Shown here: piece by piece, positions 33,495 to 43,500 of the stretch
How positions within the stretch are numbered: the stretch's first letter is position 1
Layout: each line of letters starts with the position of its first letter
Source: JAJFJD01 sp965228975
Lineage (GTDB): Bacteria > Pseudomonadota > Alphaproteobacteria > UBA8366
DNA length: 64,000 nt
NCBI GenBank assembly: GCA_965228975.1
Contig: OZ245851.1
Location: 2,790,001 to 2,854,000, forward strand
Direction of reading: 5' to 3'
The notes under the pieces: model-generated
Seen by the model: the letters and a program-made list of their open reading frames with translations, nothing else
Database searches by the model: none
What the model was told of the DNA's origin: nothing
Program-made: the position numbers and the translations under genes

Positions 33495-34694
33495 TCACGC
33501 TTTCTCGTAGATTTGGCTGGCCGATTGCAGGCTGCTCACGGCCGCGACGATATCGTCCGCCGCCCGGTCGATTTCTTCCTGCGTCGTATACCGGCCGAGA
33601 CCGATGCGGAGCGAGTTATGCAACAACGACGGGTCGGGGTCGAGCGCCTGTAGCACATGCGACGGCTCGACGATCGCCGACGAACAAGCTGACCCGGTCG
33701 ACACCGACAATCCGTCCAGCCGCATCATCAGATCCTGCCCATCGATGTTCGCAAAGGACAGGTTCAGGTTTCCCGGGATCCGGTGGTCGAGGTCGCCATG
33801 CACATGCATCGACGGAAGCGCCTCGCGAAGCCGGCCAAGGATGCTGTCGCGCAAGCCTGCCAGCCGCGCGGCTTCCGACGGCATCTCTCGCTCGGCGATG
33901 GCGCAGGCCTCGCCGAAGCCGACGACAAGCGGCGTCGGCACCGTGCCGGACCGCAACCCGCGCTCCTGTCCGCCGCCGTCCTGCTCCGCCCGCAGGGCCA
34001 CCTTCGGGCGGCGGCGGATATACAAGGCGCCCACGCCCTTCGGACCATAGAACTTATGCGCGGTGATGCTCATCAGGTCGATCTTCATCGCATTGACGTC
34101 GAGCGGAATCTTGCCGACCGCCTGGGCCGCGTCGGTATGAAAGTAAATCCCGCGCTCGCGGCATAGCGCACCGATCTCGGCCAGCGGCTGGATCACCCCG
34201 ATCTCGTTGTTCACGGCCATGATCGACACCAACAACGTGTCGTCGGTCAAGGCATCCGCCAACGCATCGAGATCGACGAGCCCGTCCGGCCGCACGCCCA
34301 GGATCGTCAGGTCGAAGCCTTCCTCTTCCAGCCGCCTGCAGCTTTGAAGAACGCATTTGTGTTCAGTCGCCAGGGTCACGATATGGCGGCGCGACACCTC
34401 GGCGGCATGCGCGACGCCCTTGATGGACAAATTGTTGGATTCCGTGGCGCCCGAGGTGAAGACGATCTCCTTCGGCTTCGCGCCGATGATCGAGGCGACC
34501 TGTCCCCGCGCCCGTTCGACGGCCTCCTCCGACACCCAGCCGTGGCGATGGTCGCTCGAGTGCGGATTGCCGAATTTCTCGTTGAACCATGGCAGCATCG
34601 CCGCCACCACACGCTCGTCCGTCGGCGTCGTCGCTTGATAATCCAGGTATATCGGCATCTTCGTGTCGGGCATGTCGGTATTGCTGTCCGGCAT
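33495..34694 (-). CDS. iscS: Cysteine desulfurase IscS
   Basis: The protein has 399 residues. It carries the PLP Lys214 (ITAHKFYGPKG), FHTDAAQAVGK, the active Cys337 in STGSACSSA, and the long flexible loop and C-terminal helix HVLQALDPDPSLLHNSLRIGLGRYTTQEEI of the IscS (group I) class. It converts cysteine to alanine and a persulfide. The ATG at 34694 shares one base with the TGA of the preceding desulfurase gene (TGATG), so the two are translationally coupled. A TTG one codon upstream is unlikely. Confidence 0.96.
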   Translation of the reverse strand: MPDSNTDMPDTKMPIYLDYQATTPTDERVVAAMLPWFNEKFGNPHSSDHRHGWVSEEAVERARGQVASIIGAKPKEIVFTSGATESNNLSIKGVAHAAEVSRRHIVTLATEHKCVLQSCRRLEEEGFDLTILGVRPDGLVDLDALADALTDDTLLVSIMAVNNEIGVIQPLAEIGALCRERGIYFHTDAAQAVGKIPLDVNAMKIDLMSITAHKFYGPKGVGALYIRRRPKVALRAEQDGGGQERGLRSGTVPTPLVVGFGEACAIAEREMPSEAARLAGLRDSILGRLREALPSMHVHGDLDHRIPGNLNLSFANIDGQDLMMRLDGLSVSTGSACSSAIVEPSHVLQALDPDPSLLHNSLRIGLGRYTTQEEIDRAADDIVAAVSSLQSASQIYEKA

Positions 34695-35800
34695 CAAGCG
34701 GCACTCCGTCGCAAACGATGAATGAGTTCGACCCAGGCGGCGATGAACCCGTCGACCTCTGCATCACTGGTATCCGGGCCGAGACTGATACGGATGGCGC
34801 AGCGCGCCACCTCGTCGTCCACCCCCATCGCCAGCAACACATGGCTCGTCTTCACCTTGCCGGAGGAGCACGCCGACCCGGCACTGACCGCATACCCGGC
34901 GAGATCCAGCGCCATCACCTGCGTCTCCGCTCCGATTCCGGGGATGGCGATGCAACTGGTATTCGGCAGCCGAGATACGCCCGCGCCGAAGACGACGGCA
35001 TCGGGGATTTCCTGTGCGATCCGGGCCTCGACCCGGTCGCGCCGCCGGGTAACCTCGTCCGCACGGTCCAACGTCAGCGTCCGTTTCGCGGCCACGCCGA
35101 ACCCGGCAATGCCGGTAATGTTCTCGGTGCCGCCCCGCAATCCTTTTTCCTGGCCACCGCCTTTCGTGTCGGGCCGCAGCAGCGAAGCGTCGCGCAGGAT
35201 CAGTGCGCCGATCCCGGCCGGGCCGCCGATCTTGTGTGCGGAAACCGTCATCAGATCGACGCCGAGCTTCCCCATGTCCACCGGCAACCGGCCCGGCGCC
35301 TGCACGGCATCGCAATGTACCAAAGCGCCCAGCTCCCGCGCTACCGCGGCAATTTCCGAAATGGGCTGGATCACGCCGGTTTCGTTATTGGCCAGCATGA
35401 CGGACACGATCGCATCGCCGACATCATCCCCATCCGCCAACGCAGCCCGAACCGCCGACGGCTGCAAAATGCCGTCCGGATCGACCGGGATACGCACTGA
35501 AGAAGGATGAGCGTCCAGAACCGACACATGCTCGGTGGCGGACACGAAAACGCGGGCGCGGCCGCTTGCGCGCAGCGCCATGACATTCGCCTCGGTCGCC
35601 CCGCTAGTGAACACCACCTGGCTCGCCGTCGCGCCGACCATGGCGGCGACGTCCTTGCGCGCAGCCTCGATCCGGGCACGGACGCGCCGACCGTACTCAT
35701 GCACGGACGACGGGTTGCCGCCTTGCCGCGCAGCCTCGGCCATGGCTTCGATGACGGAAGCGCCCATCGGAACCGAAGCGTTGTGATCGAGATAGACCAT
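34694..35800 (-). CDS. Second cysteine desulfurase (NifS/IscS-like paralogue)
   Basis: The protein has 368 residues. It has PLP Lys190 (SAHKIGGPAG), the NNETGVIQPI motif, VHCDAVQAPG and the active Cys311 (SAGSACSSGK). It is shorter than IscS and lacks the long C-terminal extension. It is first in a coupled desulfurase pair, 39 bases after iscR. Such tandem paralogues after iscR occur in alphaproteobacteria; a split of roles between Fe-S assembly and tRNA thiolation is an inference. Confidence 0.93.
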   Translation of the reverse strand: MVYLDHNASVPMGASVIEAMAEAARQGGNPSSVHEYGRRVRARIEAARKDVAAMVGATASQVVFTSGATEANVMALRASGRARVFVSATEHVSVLDAHPSSVRIPVDPDGILQPSAVRAALADGDDVGDAIVSVMLANNETGVIQPISEIAAVARELGALVHCDAVQAPGRLPVDMGKLGVDLMTVSAHKIGGPAGIGALILRDASLLRPDTKGGGQEKGLRGGTENITGIAGFGVAAKRTLTLDRADEVTRRRDRVEARIAQEIPDAVVFGAGVSRLPNTSCIAIPGIGAETQVMALDLAGYAVSAGSACSSGKVKTSHVLLAMGVDDEVARCAIRISLGPDTSDAEVDGFIAAWVELIHRLRRSAA

Positions 35801-35839
35801 CGAATTGCCGATATCTACGTCACCGCCAAACCGGCCGCG

Positions 35840-36304
35840 CTACTCGGCGGCGGCGACTTGGTTCGACCGGTGAATGACGCCGCTTTGGCCGAGGATGCGG
35901 CGGTCGACCACATCGGCGAGCGAAATCGAGCTGAAAAACAGATGAATCAGGTTGCCCAATTCTTCCCAAAGATCGTGCGTGATACATCGGACCTTGTCGC
36001 CCGTGCATCCGACCGGAGAACCCGGCACGCATCGGGTGGCACGAATAGGCTCGTCGACGGCCAGGATGATATCCGCGAGCCGCGTTTCTTCCGCAGTCCG
36101 CGACAGGACGTAGCCGCCGCCAGGGCCGCGCACACTGCTGACAAGGCCGGCCCGCCGCAATTTCGCGAACAATTGCTCAAGGTAGGAAAGCGAAATCTCC
36201 TGGCGCACCGCAATCTCGGAAAGCGCCACAGGGTCGCCATCGCCGTGTTTCGCGAGATCCACCATTGCCATGACCGCATACCGGCCTTTTGTACTCAGTC
36301 GCAC
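35840..36304 (-). CDS. iscR: Rrf2 family Fe-S regulator IscR
   Basis: The protein has 154 residues. The winged helix is MRLSTKGRYAVMAMVDLA, then LSEIAVRQEISLSYLEQLFAKLRRAGLVSSVRGPGGGYVLSR, the IscR DNA-contact region. The 2Fe-2S ligands are likely Cys92, Cys100, Cys107 and His110. In E. coli IscR they are Cys92, Cys98, Cys104 and His107, so the loop here is longer by two and one residues. It would sense cluster status and repress the operon it leads. Confidence 0.94.
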   Translation of the reverse strand: MRLSTKGRYAVMAMVDLAKHGDGDPVALSEIAVRQEISLSYLEQLFAKLRRAGLVSSVRGPGGGYVLSRTAEETRLADIILAVDEPIRATRCVPGSPVGCTGDKVRCITHDLWEELGNLIHLFFSSISLADVVDRRILGQSGVIHRSNQVAAAE

Positions 36305-36356
36305 TGCCGCCTCTCTTATTCTTTTAGAGCCAATTTCCCAGTGTTCGTCGCGTAGC

Positions 36357-36376
36357 GCGGGCCTTTTTCGGCCCGC
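36357..36376 (-). terminator. Hairpin between cysE and iscR
   Basis: GCGGGCC and GGCCCGC form a 7-bp GC stem with a 6-base loop in the 75-base gap between cysE and iscR. No T run follows on the minus strand, so it may pause or stabilise the message rather than end it. Confidence 0.4.
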
Positions 36377-36379
36377 TGC

Positions 36380-37138
36380 CTAGTTCGATCCGAGTTTGGG
36401 GGCTTCCCCGGATCCTTCCTCATTTTCGAAACCGCCGGCCCCCACCGACGGTGACTGTTCCTTAAGCTGCGATTCCAGGTCCTCGATGCGCGCCTGGAGC
36501 ACCGAGACATGTTCCATCAACCCGTCGATGGCGCGCGCAACCGGATCGGGCACGTCGCCTAACGGGGTGCCGTAGGGCGAGAACGGATTATGTTCGCCCG
36601 TCGAGACCGACTGAATCACACGGGCCGGAATCCCGACGACGGTCACACCCGTCATGACATCCTTGGTGACCACCGCGTTCGCCCCAACCCGGGCACAGGC
36701 GCCGACGGTGATGGGTCCCAAAATCTGCGCGCCGGAGCCGACAATCACACGGTCCTCCAGCGTCGGATGGCGCTTGCGGTCACGTTGGCTGTCGGAGTCA
36801 ACCGACGGCGCGACCCCGCCTAACGTCACATCGTGGTACAGCGTGACGTCGTCGCCGATCTGGGCGGTCTCGCCGATAACAACGCCCATGCCGTGGTCGA
36901 TGAAAAACCGCTGGCCGATCCGCACCGCAGGATGGATTTCGATCCCCGTCAGAAAACGATTGAATTGCGAGAGGGCGCGAGCGAAAACCCGCCAACCTTT
37001 TCCCCACGCGGCGTGGGCCAATCGGTGCAGAACAATGGCGTGGAACCCGGAGTAGCAAAGCGCCACCTCGAACCGCGAGCGGGCCGCGGGGTCCCGTTGC
37101 ATAATCGCGTCAATCTCATCGCGCAACATCTTGAACAT
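36380..37138 (-). CDS. cysE: Serine O-acetyltransferase CysE
   Basis: The protein has 252 residues. An N-terminal helical domain (LRDEIDAIMQRDPAARSRFEV, HAIVLHRLAHAAW) is followed by a left-handed beta-helix of hexapeptide repeats (IEIHPAVRIGQRFFIDHGMGVVIGE is its classic entry, then LEDRVIVGSGAQILGPITVG). The active His is in IDHGMG. It makes O-acetylserine, the cysteine precursor. The C-terminal tail past residue 225 is acidic and disordered. It is upstream of iscR on the same strand, linking cysteine supply to the desulfurases. Confidence 0.95.
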   Translation of the reverse strand: MFKMLRDEIDAIMQRDPAARSRFEVALCYSGFHAIVLHRLAHAAWGKGWRVFARALSQFNRFLTGIEIHPAVRIGQRFFIDHGMGVVIGETAQIGDDVTLYHDVTLGGVAPSVDSDSQRDRKRHPTLEDRVIVGSGAQILGPITVGACARVGANAVVTKDVMTGVTVVGIPARVIQSVSTGEHNPFSPYGTPLGDVPDPVARAIDGLMEHVSVLQARIEDLESQLKEQSPSVGAGGFENEEGSGEAPKLGSN

Positions 37139-37262
37139 GGTAAAAAATGCCTAATCTTTATTTTCAAACAGATTCACGGTTTATTAGGCGCCACCCGACC
37201 GGCATGCCCTGAGGGCTTTAAGCGTGTCTTTCACCGGTTTATATGTCGATGTGGATATAGAA

Positions 37263-37281
37263 TGACCTAGTACAGCGGTCA
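37263..37281. promoter_or_regulatory. Inverted repeat between cysE and the hydrolase gene
   Basis: TGACC-N9-GGTCA lies in the divergent gap about 125 bases from both gene starts. Its form is like that of IscR- or Rrf2-type operators of alphaproteobacteria, which are interrupted TGAC/GTCA repeats. That IscR binds it is an inference. Confidence 0.4.
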
Positions 37282-37401
37282 AGAATTCAAGAGGGCCGCG
37301 CAAAAATTCACGAAACCGCACGACCGACCGCCGAGCGCAATTGCCGGGTTCGCTCAACCCCAACCCGGCGCCAACGACAAAGGATAAACGGTAACCCCAT
37401 C

Positions 37402-38067
37402 ATGCCAGAAGTGATCATCAACGGGCCGGAGGGCCGGCTCGAAGGCCGTTATCACCACAGCCAGGAAACCAACGCACCGATCGCCCTATTCCTTCATCCG
37501 CATCCGCAGCACGGCGGCACGATGAATAATAAGGTTGTCTATACGATCTACCAGAATTTCGTGCGACGTGGATTCTCGTGCCTGCGTTTCAATTTTCGGG
37601 GTGTCGGCCGATCACAGGGAACCTTCGCACGTGGCGAAGGCGAACTTTCTGATGCCGCGACAGCGCTGGACTGGATGCAGAGCTTCAATCAGAACGCCCG
37701 AGGATGCTGGATCGGCGGGTTCTCCTTCGGGGCTTGGATCGGCATGCAACTGCTGATGCGGCGACCGGAAATCGACGGATTCATCTCGATTGCGCCGCCG
37801 GCAAACATGTATGACTTCAGTTTCCTGGCGCCCTGCCCCGCGTCCGGTCTGATGGTGACCGGTTCCGAAGATGAAATCGTTCCCGCGGATTCGGTGACGA
37901 AGCTGGTCGAGAAACTGCGCCAGCAGCGCGGCATCGCCATCGATCACGAGACCGTTCCGAAGGCGAATCATTTCTTCACGGGACAACTCGAGGAGATGGA
38001 CGCGGTGGTGAGCACCTATCTGGACGACGCCTTGGCGTCGGACGAGAACCAGTCGGCCGCCAGCTAG
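37402..38067 (+). CDS. Alpha/beta hydrolase (dienelactone-hydrolase-like)
   Basis: The protein has 221 residues. The oxyanion region is LFLHPHPQHGGTMNNK, and the nucleophile Ser is in GGFSFGAWIG; the likely acid and base are in MVTGSEDEIVPAD and KANHFFTG. This small conserved hydrolase type is often found near iscR/iscS in alphaproteobacteria, but its substrate is not known to me. It is divergent from cysE and its TAG stop overlaps that of anmK in a shared CTAG. Confidence 0.88.
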   Translation: MPEVIINGPEGRLEGRYHHSQETNAPIALFLHPHPQHGGTMNNKVVYTIYQNFVRRGFSCLRFNFRGVGRSQGTFARGEGELSDAATALDWMQSFNQNARGCWIGGFSFGAWIGMQLLMRRPEIDGFISIAPPANMYDFSFLAPCPASGLMVTGSEDEIVPADSVTKLVEKLRQQRGIAIDHETVPKANHFFTGQLEEMDAVVSTYLDDALASDENQSAAS

Positions 38068-39179
38068 GCGGTGAACAGCCGGCCGCCGGTTTGCGGCCGC
38101 GGCACGCCTGTCGTCCCCGGCCAGCTTAACGGCAATCCCCGGAGCGAGCGGACAGCGAGATAGGCAAAGGCCTGCGCCTCCAACGCGTCGCCATCCCACC
38201 CGGCCTCTTCGACCGGCGCAACGGGGACGCTCAACGCATCCGAGAGCATTCTCATCATGGTGGGATTATGCCGCCCGCCACCGGTAACGAGCCACCGAAC
38301 CGGCGGTGCCGGCAGCAAGCCGGCCGCGCGGGCCACCGCGGCGACCGTAAAGGCCGTCAGCGTCGCCGCACCATCTTCCAGCGTCAGCCCGTCGACCGCC
38401 CGGACGTCGAAATCATCGCGGTCAAGCGACTTCGGCGGCGGCGCGTCGAAATACGGATGCGCCAGCAACGCCGTCAATGCGGCTTGATCGGCCGTACCGG
38501 CTGCCGCCGCCCGGCCGTCCTCATCGACCCCTTTGCCGGTCATACGCCGCATCCAATCGTCGATCAGGGCGTTGCCCGGCCCCGTATCGAAGGCAACGAG
38601 CGCCCTATCGTCATCCTCGTCCTCCCCAACCCATGTGACATTGCCGACACCGCCCAAATTCAGCACGGCGACCGGCTTGTCCATGGAGGACGCCATCGCC
38701 GCGTGGAAGGCGGGCGCCAACGGCGCGCCCTGCCCACCCGCCTTTACGTCGGCGCTTCGAATATCACCGACCACGTCGATCTCCGTCTGCGAGGCCAGCA
38801 AGGCCGCGTCACCCAATTGCCATGTCCACTGCCGTTCCGGCCGATGCAGCAGGGTATGCCCATGAAAGCCGATCACCCGCACGTCCGCCGCCATGCGTCC
38901 GCTGGCGCACAACAAGTCCTCGACCACGGCGGCATGGGCCAACGTCATGTCCCGCTCGACCGCATCGGTCTCGGGATCGCGGGTCTCTCGGCCGAGGCAG
39001 GCGCGCAACCGTTCGCGCAATCCTGCTTCGTACGGTACGGTCAAGGCACCACCCGGCGTGACCACGCCCTCGCCGTCGGTTTCCAGCAAGGCGGCATCGA
39101 TCCCGTCCAGCGATGTGCCGCTCATCAGGCCCAAGGCCAAGACTGGCTTATCGCGTTTTGCCGTGCCGGTGGATGTCAT
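38064..39179 (-). CDS. anmK: Anhydro-N-acetylmuramic acid kinase AnmK
   Basis: The protein has 371 residues with the AnmK signature LGLMSGTSLDGIDAALLE at the N-terminus, GFHGHTLLHRPERQWTWQLGD, VLNLGGVGNVTWV, FDTGPGNALIDDW and VTGGGRHNPTMM. It phosphorylates and opens 1,6-anhydro-MurNAc from peptidoglycan turnover. It is divergent from tyrS, an arrangement common in alphaproteobacteria. Confidence 0.95.
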   Translation of the reverse strand: MTSTGTAKRDKPVLALGLMSGTSLDGIDAALLETDGEGVVTPGGALTVPYEAGLRERLRACLGRETRDPETDAVERDMTLAHAAVVEDLLCASGRMAADVRVIGFHGHTLLHRPERQWTWQLGDAALLASQTEIDVVGDIRSADVKAGGQGAPLAPAFHAAMASSMDKPVAVLNLGGVGNVTWVGEDEDDDRALVAFDTGPGNALIDDWMRRMTGKGVDEDGRAAAAGTADQAALTALLAHPYFDAPPPKSLDRDDFDVRAVDGLTLEDGAATLTAFTVAAVARAAGLLPAPPVRWLVTGGGRHNPTMMRMLSDALSVPVAPVEEAGWDGDALEAQAFAYLAVRSLRGLPLSWPGTTGVPRPQTGGRLFTA

Positions 39180-39238
39180 TGTTCGCCGGTACCGATTGTG
39201 TTAAACGATCCGCCCTTTTCGCAAGGCTAGACAGAACC

Positions 39239-40492
39239 ATGACCGCGCTTCGTTCGGATTTCCTTAACGCCGCCGGCGAGCGGGGATTCCTGCATCAATG
39301 CACCGATTCGGAAGCCCTCGACAAGCTCTGCGCCGAAGGTCCGGTGTCGGCCTATATCGGTTTCGACGCGACGGCGGACTCGCTCCACGTGGGCAGCTTG
39401 GTGCCGATCATGCTCTTGCGGCTGCTGCAGCAGACCGGTCATAAGCCGATCGTGCTGATGGGCGGCGGCACGACCAAGATCGGCGATCCGTCGGGCAAGG
39501 ACGAGCAACGGCAGTTGCTCACCGATGCGGATATCAACCGCAACATCGATGGCATCAAGGGTGTCTTCGAGAAATTCCTGACCTTCGGCGACGGCCCGAC
39601 CGACGCCATCATGGTGAATAACGCGGAATGGCTCGACGAACTGGCCTATATCGAGTTCCTGCGCGAATACGGTCGTCACTTCTCGGTCAACCGCATGTTG
39701 TCCTTCGATTCCGTGAAATTGCGGCTGGAGCGCCAGCAACCGCTCAGCTTCCTGGAATTCAATTACATGGTGCTGCAGGCATACGACTTCGTCGAGTTGG
39801 GTCATCGCTATAACTGCCGCCTCCAGATGGGCGGGTCCGACCAATGGGGCAACATCGTGAATGGCGTCGAACTCGGCCGTCGCTCGGCGCAGATGGAGCT
39901 GTACGGGCTGACCACGCCACTAATGACCACGGCCAGCGGCGCCAAGATGGGCAAGACCGCGAGCGGTGCGGTCTGGCTGAACGAGGATCGCCTGCCGGCC
40001 TACGACTACTGGCAATACTGGCGCAATACGGAAGACGCCGATGTCGGTCGCTTCCTACGCCTGTTCACCGAACTGCCGATGGACGAGATCGAGCGCCTGG
40101 AATCGCTCGAAGGCGCGGAGATCAACGACGCGAAGATCAGGCTCGCGAACGAGGCGACCCGATTGTGCCGGGGCGACGAGGCGGCGGCCGCGGCGGCTGA
40201 AACCGCTCGGAAGACATTCGTCGACGGCGACTTCGGATCGGACCTGCCCAGCATCGACGTCCCAAAGCGCGAACTGGAAGACGGAATCCCGGCCTTCGTC
40301 CTGATGGCGCGCGCAGGCTTGAATCAAAGCAACGGCGAGGCCCGGCGGCTGATTCGCGGCGGCGGCGCCCGGATCAACGATCAGAAGATCGACGACGAAG
40401 GCAGGACCGTGTCGCTTGCCGACACGAACGATCAGGGCGTCATAAAGCTATCCGCCGGCAAAAAACGGCACGCACTGGTCCGGCCCAGCTAA
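39239..40492 (+). CDS. tyrS: Tyrosyl-tRNA synthetase
   Basis: The protein has 417 residues from the ATG at 39239. The class I HIGH-like motif is LHVGS (His50), the KMSKS-like loop is KMGKT (from Lys236), and the C-terminal S4 domain is visible (ARAGLNQSNGEARRLIRGGGARIND). It charges tRNA-Tyr. The upstream frame is open to 39113 but that region overlaps anmK and lacks a ribosome site. Confidence 0.96.
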   Translation: MTALRSDFLNAAGERGFLHQCTDSEALDKLCAEGPVSAYIGFDATADSLHVGSLVPIMLLRLLQQTGHKPIVLMGGGTTKIGDPSGKDEQRQLLTDADINRNIDGIKGVFEKFLTFGDGPTDAIMVNNAEWLDELAYIEFLREYGRHFSVNRMLSFDSVKLRLERQQPLSFLEFNYMVLQAYDFVELGHRYNCRLQMGGSDQWGNIVNGVELGRRSAQMELYGLTTPLMTTASGAKMGKTASGAVWLNEDRLPAYDYWQYWRNTEDADVGRFLRLFTELPMDEIERLESLEGAEINDAKIRLANEATRLCRGDEAAAAAAETARKTFVDGDFGSDLPSIDVPKRELEDGIPAFVLMARAGLNQSNGEARRLIRGGGARINDQKIDDEGRTVSLADTNDQGVIKLSAGKKRHALVRPS

Positions 40493-40506
40493 GCTAGTTT
40501 CGGTTG

Positions 40507-43500
40507 TTAATTGGCGGGCGCTTCGCTCTGCGGCTTGCCCGCGCCCAACCCGAACAGGTTGCGCAGGAAGCCCGGCGCCAGCGCCGAGAGCGGATTGACC
40601 GAGATCTTGGGTTTTTCGAGCGGCCCCGCCACCCGATAGGTCGCGGCGAAGACGCCTTCGTTTTCACCGCCCGTCAACAACGATCCGATAACCGGAATCT
40701 TGCCGATGGCTCGGTTGAACGAATAGGCGGGCACCAGCGTACCGCCCAGGTTCGCCGTGTCGGCGTCCAAATCCAGTATCCCGTTGACGGTCACCCCGAT
40801 CGACGAGCCGTGCGCGCTGGCTTTGGAAAAGGTTAACCGGTTGTCCCTATAGACGAACCCACCTTCGAATGCGTCGAAGTCCAGTCCCTTTTTCGACATG
40901 GCCGCGCCTATTCCGGTCAGGGACGCGACCTGAAGGACCTTGGCGAGGGTCGGCGCCTTCGACAGCGTGAAGTTCGACGCGATGAAATCGCCTTCGATCG
41001 GGGCATCCAACGACGGCCGAATGCCCCGGACCAACAACGTCCCGCCCGCGACCCGGCCCTTCGTCGGCGACATCGACAGAATCTCGCCGAAGTCGTCCGC
41101 GACTATCCGCAGGATCTGGCCATCGGGCCCGGGTAAGAATTTGACATCGAGTTTCCCCTGTTTGCCCATGCGGCCATCGAGAACCAATCCGCGAATGCCG
41201 CCCTGTTGACGATGCAGCAGCAAATTCGCGTCCCGCAGTTTCCGGTCCGGCCCCCAACGCAGTTCGTCGAATCGCGCTGTAAGCCGGAGACCCGGCTGGT
41301 CGGCGGCGGGCGGCTGTTCGCCCTTCTGTTCGTCGGCATCCAGTATGGGGCCGACATCGAAACGACGCCCCGACACCGTCGCAGCTATCATCCCGCCCGT
41401 ACCGATGTCGAGACGCCCGGTCAGATCGTTGTCGCCATTCTTGAATTGTTCGATATCGACCCGCCATGCGGCGCGGTCCTTCGCGCGTGGCTTGGCCGAC
41501 CCCAGCAGTTTCGAAGACCCGGCCTCGACACTGAATTTATCAACGGCCCGCACGCCTTTCTCATCCAAAGTCACAACGACATTTGCCGTGCCCGGGACGC
41601 CGACCGGTTTGGTCCATCCCGCCGCGCTCAAATCCACCGCCGCATCGACCAACTCGAAACCCGCCAAAATCTCCGTGCTGCCATCGGATCGCGCGGTAAC
41701 CACCACGTTCACATCGGATGCGCCTTTGACCAGTCTCGTTGGCGGAACGCCGAAGCCCGGCCGCGACAAATCCGGGAGACGGCCGGAAACCACAAGATTG
41801 GTCCTTACCTTGGCACCTTTCCTGAAATCCTCACGCCAATCGATGGTGGCCGGACTGGCAAAGAGCCGCATCGTTCCGGTCGCACTCAGACCGGCGTTGT
41901 TCACCTTCAGGCGAATGTCGCCATCGCGCGGCGTCAAACCGAACGGAGCCGGCGACACTGCCAGTTTGCCCAGGCCCGCCGACGCGGTAATCATGATGTC
42001 TTCGGCATCGAGGTCGGTAACCAACGGAAATTCGAATTTGGTACGAACCACCGCCTCGCCAGAGATCGCGGCCGGGCTTATGCCGATCTCCGAGACATAG
42101 CCAAGCGGCTTACGATCGAGTATTTGCGCCAGCGTCCGGGCCGAACCGCGGAGAGCCGTATCGATCGAAATCGCCTGATCCTCAACATCGAGGCCGGTAA
42201 TGTTGACCGTCGCCTTCTCCAGCGCGAGGTCTTGCAGTCGCCCGCTGCTCACGGCGAACCTGAACCCTCGCGTATCGAATGTCGCCGTCCCGCCAACATC
42301 GGCAACCTTGGGAAGCGGATCCCAATATTGGATCGACAACCCCTGATACTGCAGCGTGCCGTCGATAGACTCGACTTCGACCGATGTCCGGTCTTCCTCG
42401 ACCGGCATTTTCAAGGCCAATGATACGGTCCCTTCGGAGACCGTCCCTTCGACGATGTTGCTGGTGACCCACTGCCGCGCATTGGCCCCCAGCCCCGGCG
42501 GCCAATATTTCCCGAGTTCATTCAATGGCAGCTCGGCTACCTTGCCGTCGACCGCCATCGTATAGCCGGCTTCGTCGCGCCGGATCCGCCCGGCCGTAGA
42601 AACCTTGGTGCCGCCGAAGTCGACGGAAAACTCCCGAACCTTGGCAGTGGACGTAGCGCCATCGATATCCGCCGATAAACGCGCGCCCGAAATTTCCATG
42701 GCCTGCTGAAAAACGCCGGGCAGGTCCACACGCCCAGCGCCGCTTGTAAGGTCGACTTTGGTGAGTTGAAAAACACCGGCTGGATCGGCGACGCCTTCGA
42801 GCACACCGCTGACGGGAATATCCAACCCGGCAAGCGGTGACAGCGCCGGCGTCGCGCGCGCGAGGCTGGCCAGACGGATGGCGTTCATCCGGGCGCTGAC
42901 CTGAACCATCTGGCTGCCCGATGGATAGGCCATCGCAAATGTGGCCTGGCCGAAGCTGCTGACCAACTGCAAGCGCAAACCGAGAAGCTGCCAATCGTGC
43001 GCGATCTCGAAATTGACGTTGCCCGAGAAAGGTGCGCGGATGTCCGCGAGCTGATTGAGGTACGGGAATGCACGCGCGATGACCGATGGCTCCAATTGGT
43101 CGAAATCGACCCGTCCTCCAATTCTGCGGCTACGGCGGTCGTGCAGGATAGTAGCCAGCAACCGCATTCGTTCGCCGTCAGCATCGACCCCCAGCGCGAG
43201 CCGTGTTTCGATCGCGTCGCGCAGAAATTCCGTGATGATTTCGGCTTGTGGGATCGCCCAGATCTGGCCGGTCATGCGGTCGACGAACTGAAAGCGCCCT
43301 TCCAGCACCGAGAACCGCTGGAGGTATCGAAACGGCCCCGTCCGTTCGCGCATCGGCCGCAGGAAATCCTCCGCCGCGTCGGCCAGTGCCCCTTCCCGTT
43401 TATCCTTCCCATCGGCACCGGTCGGCATCTGGAACCCGAACCGACCGTCCGGAAAACGCTCCAACACGGCCCGCAAGCCGAACACGTCCAGCCGCGACAC

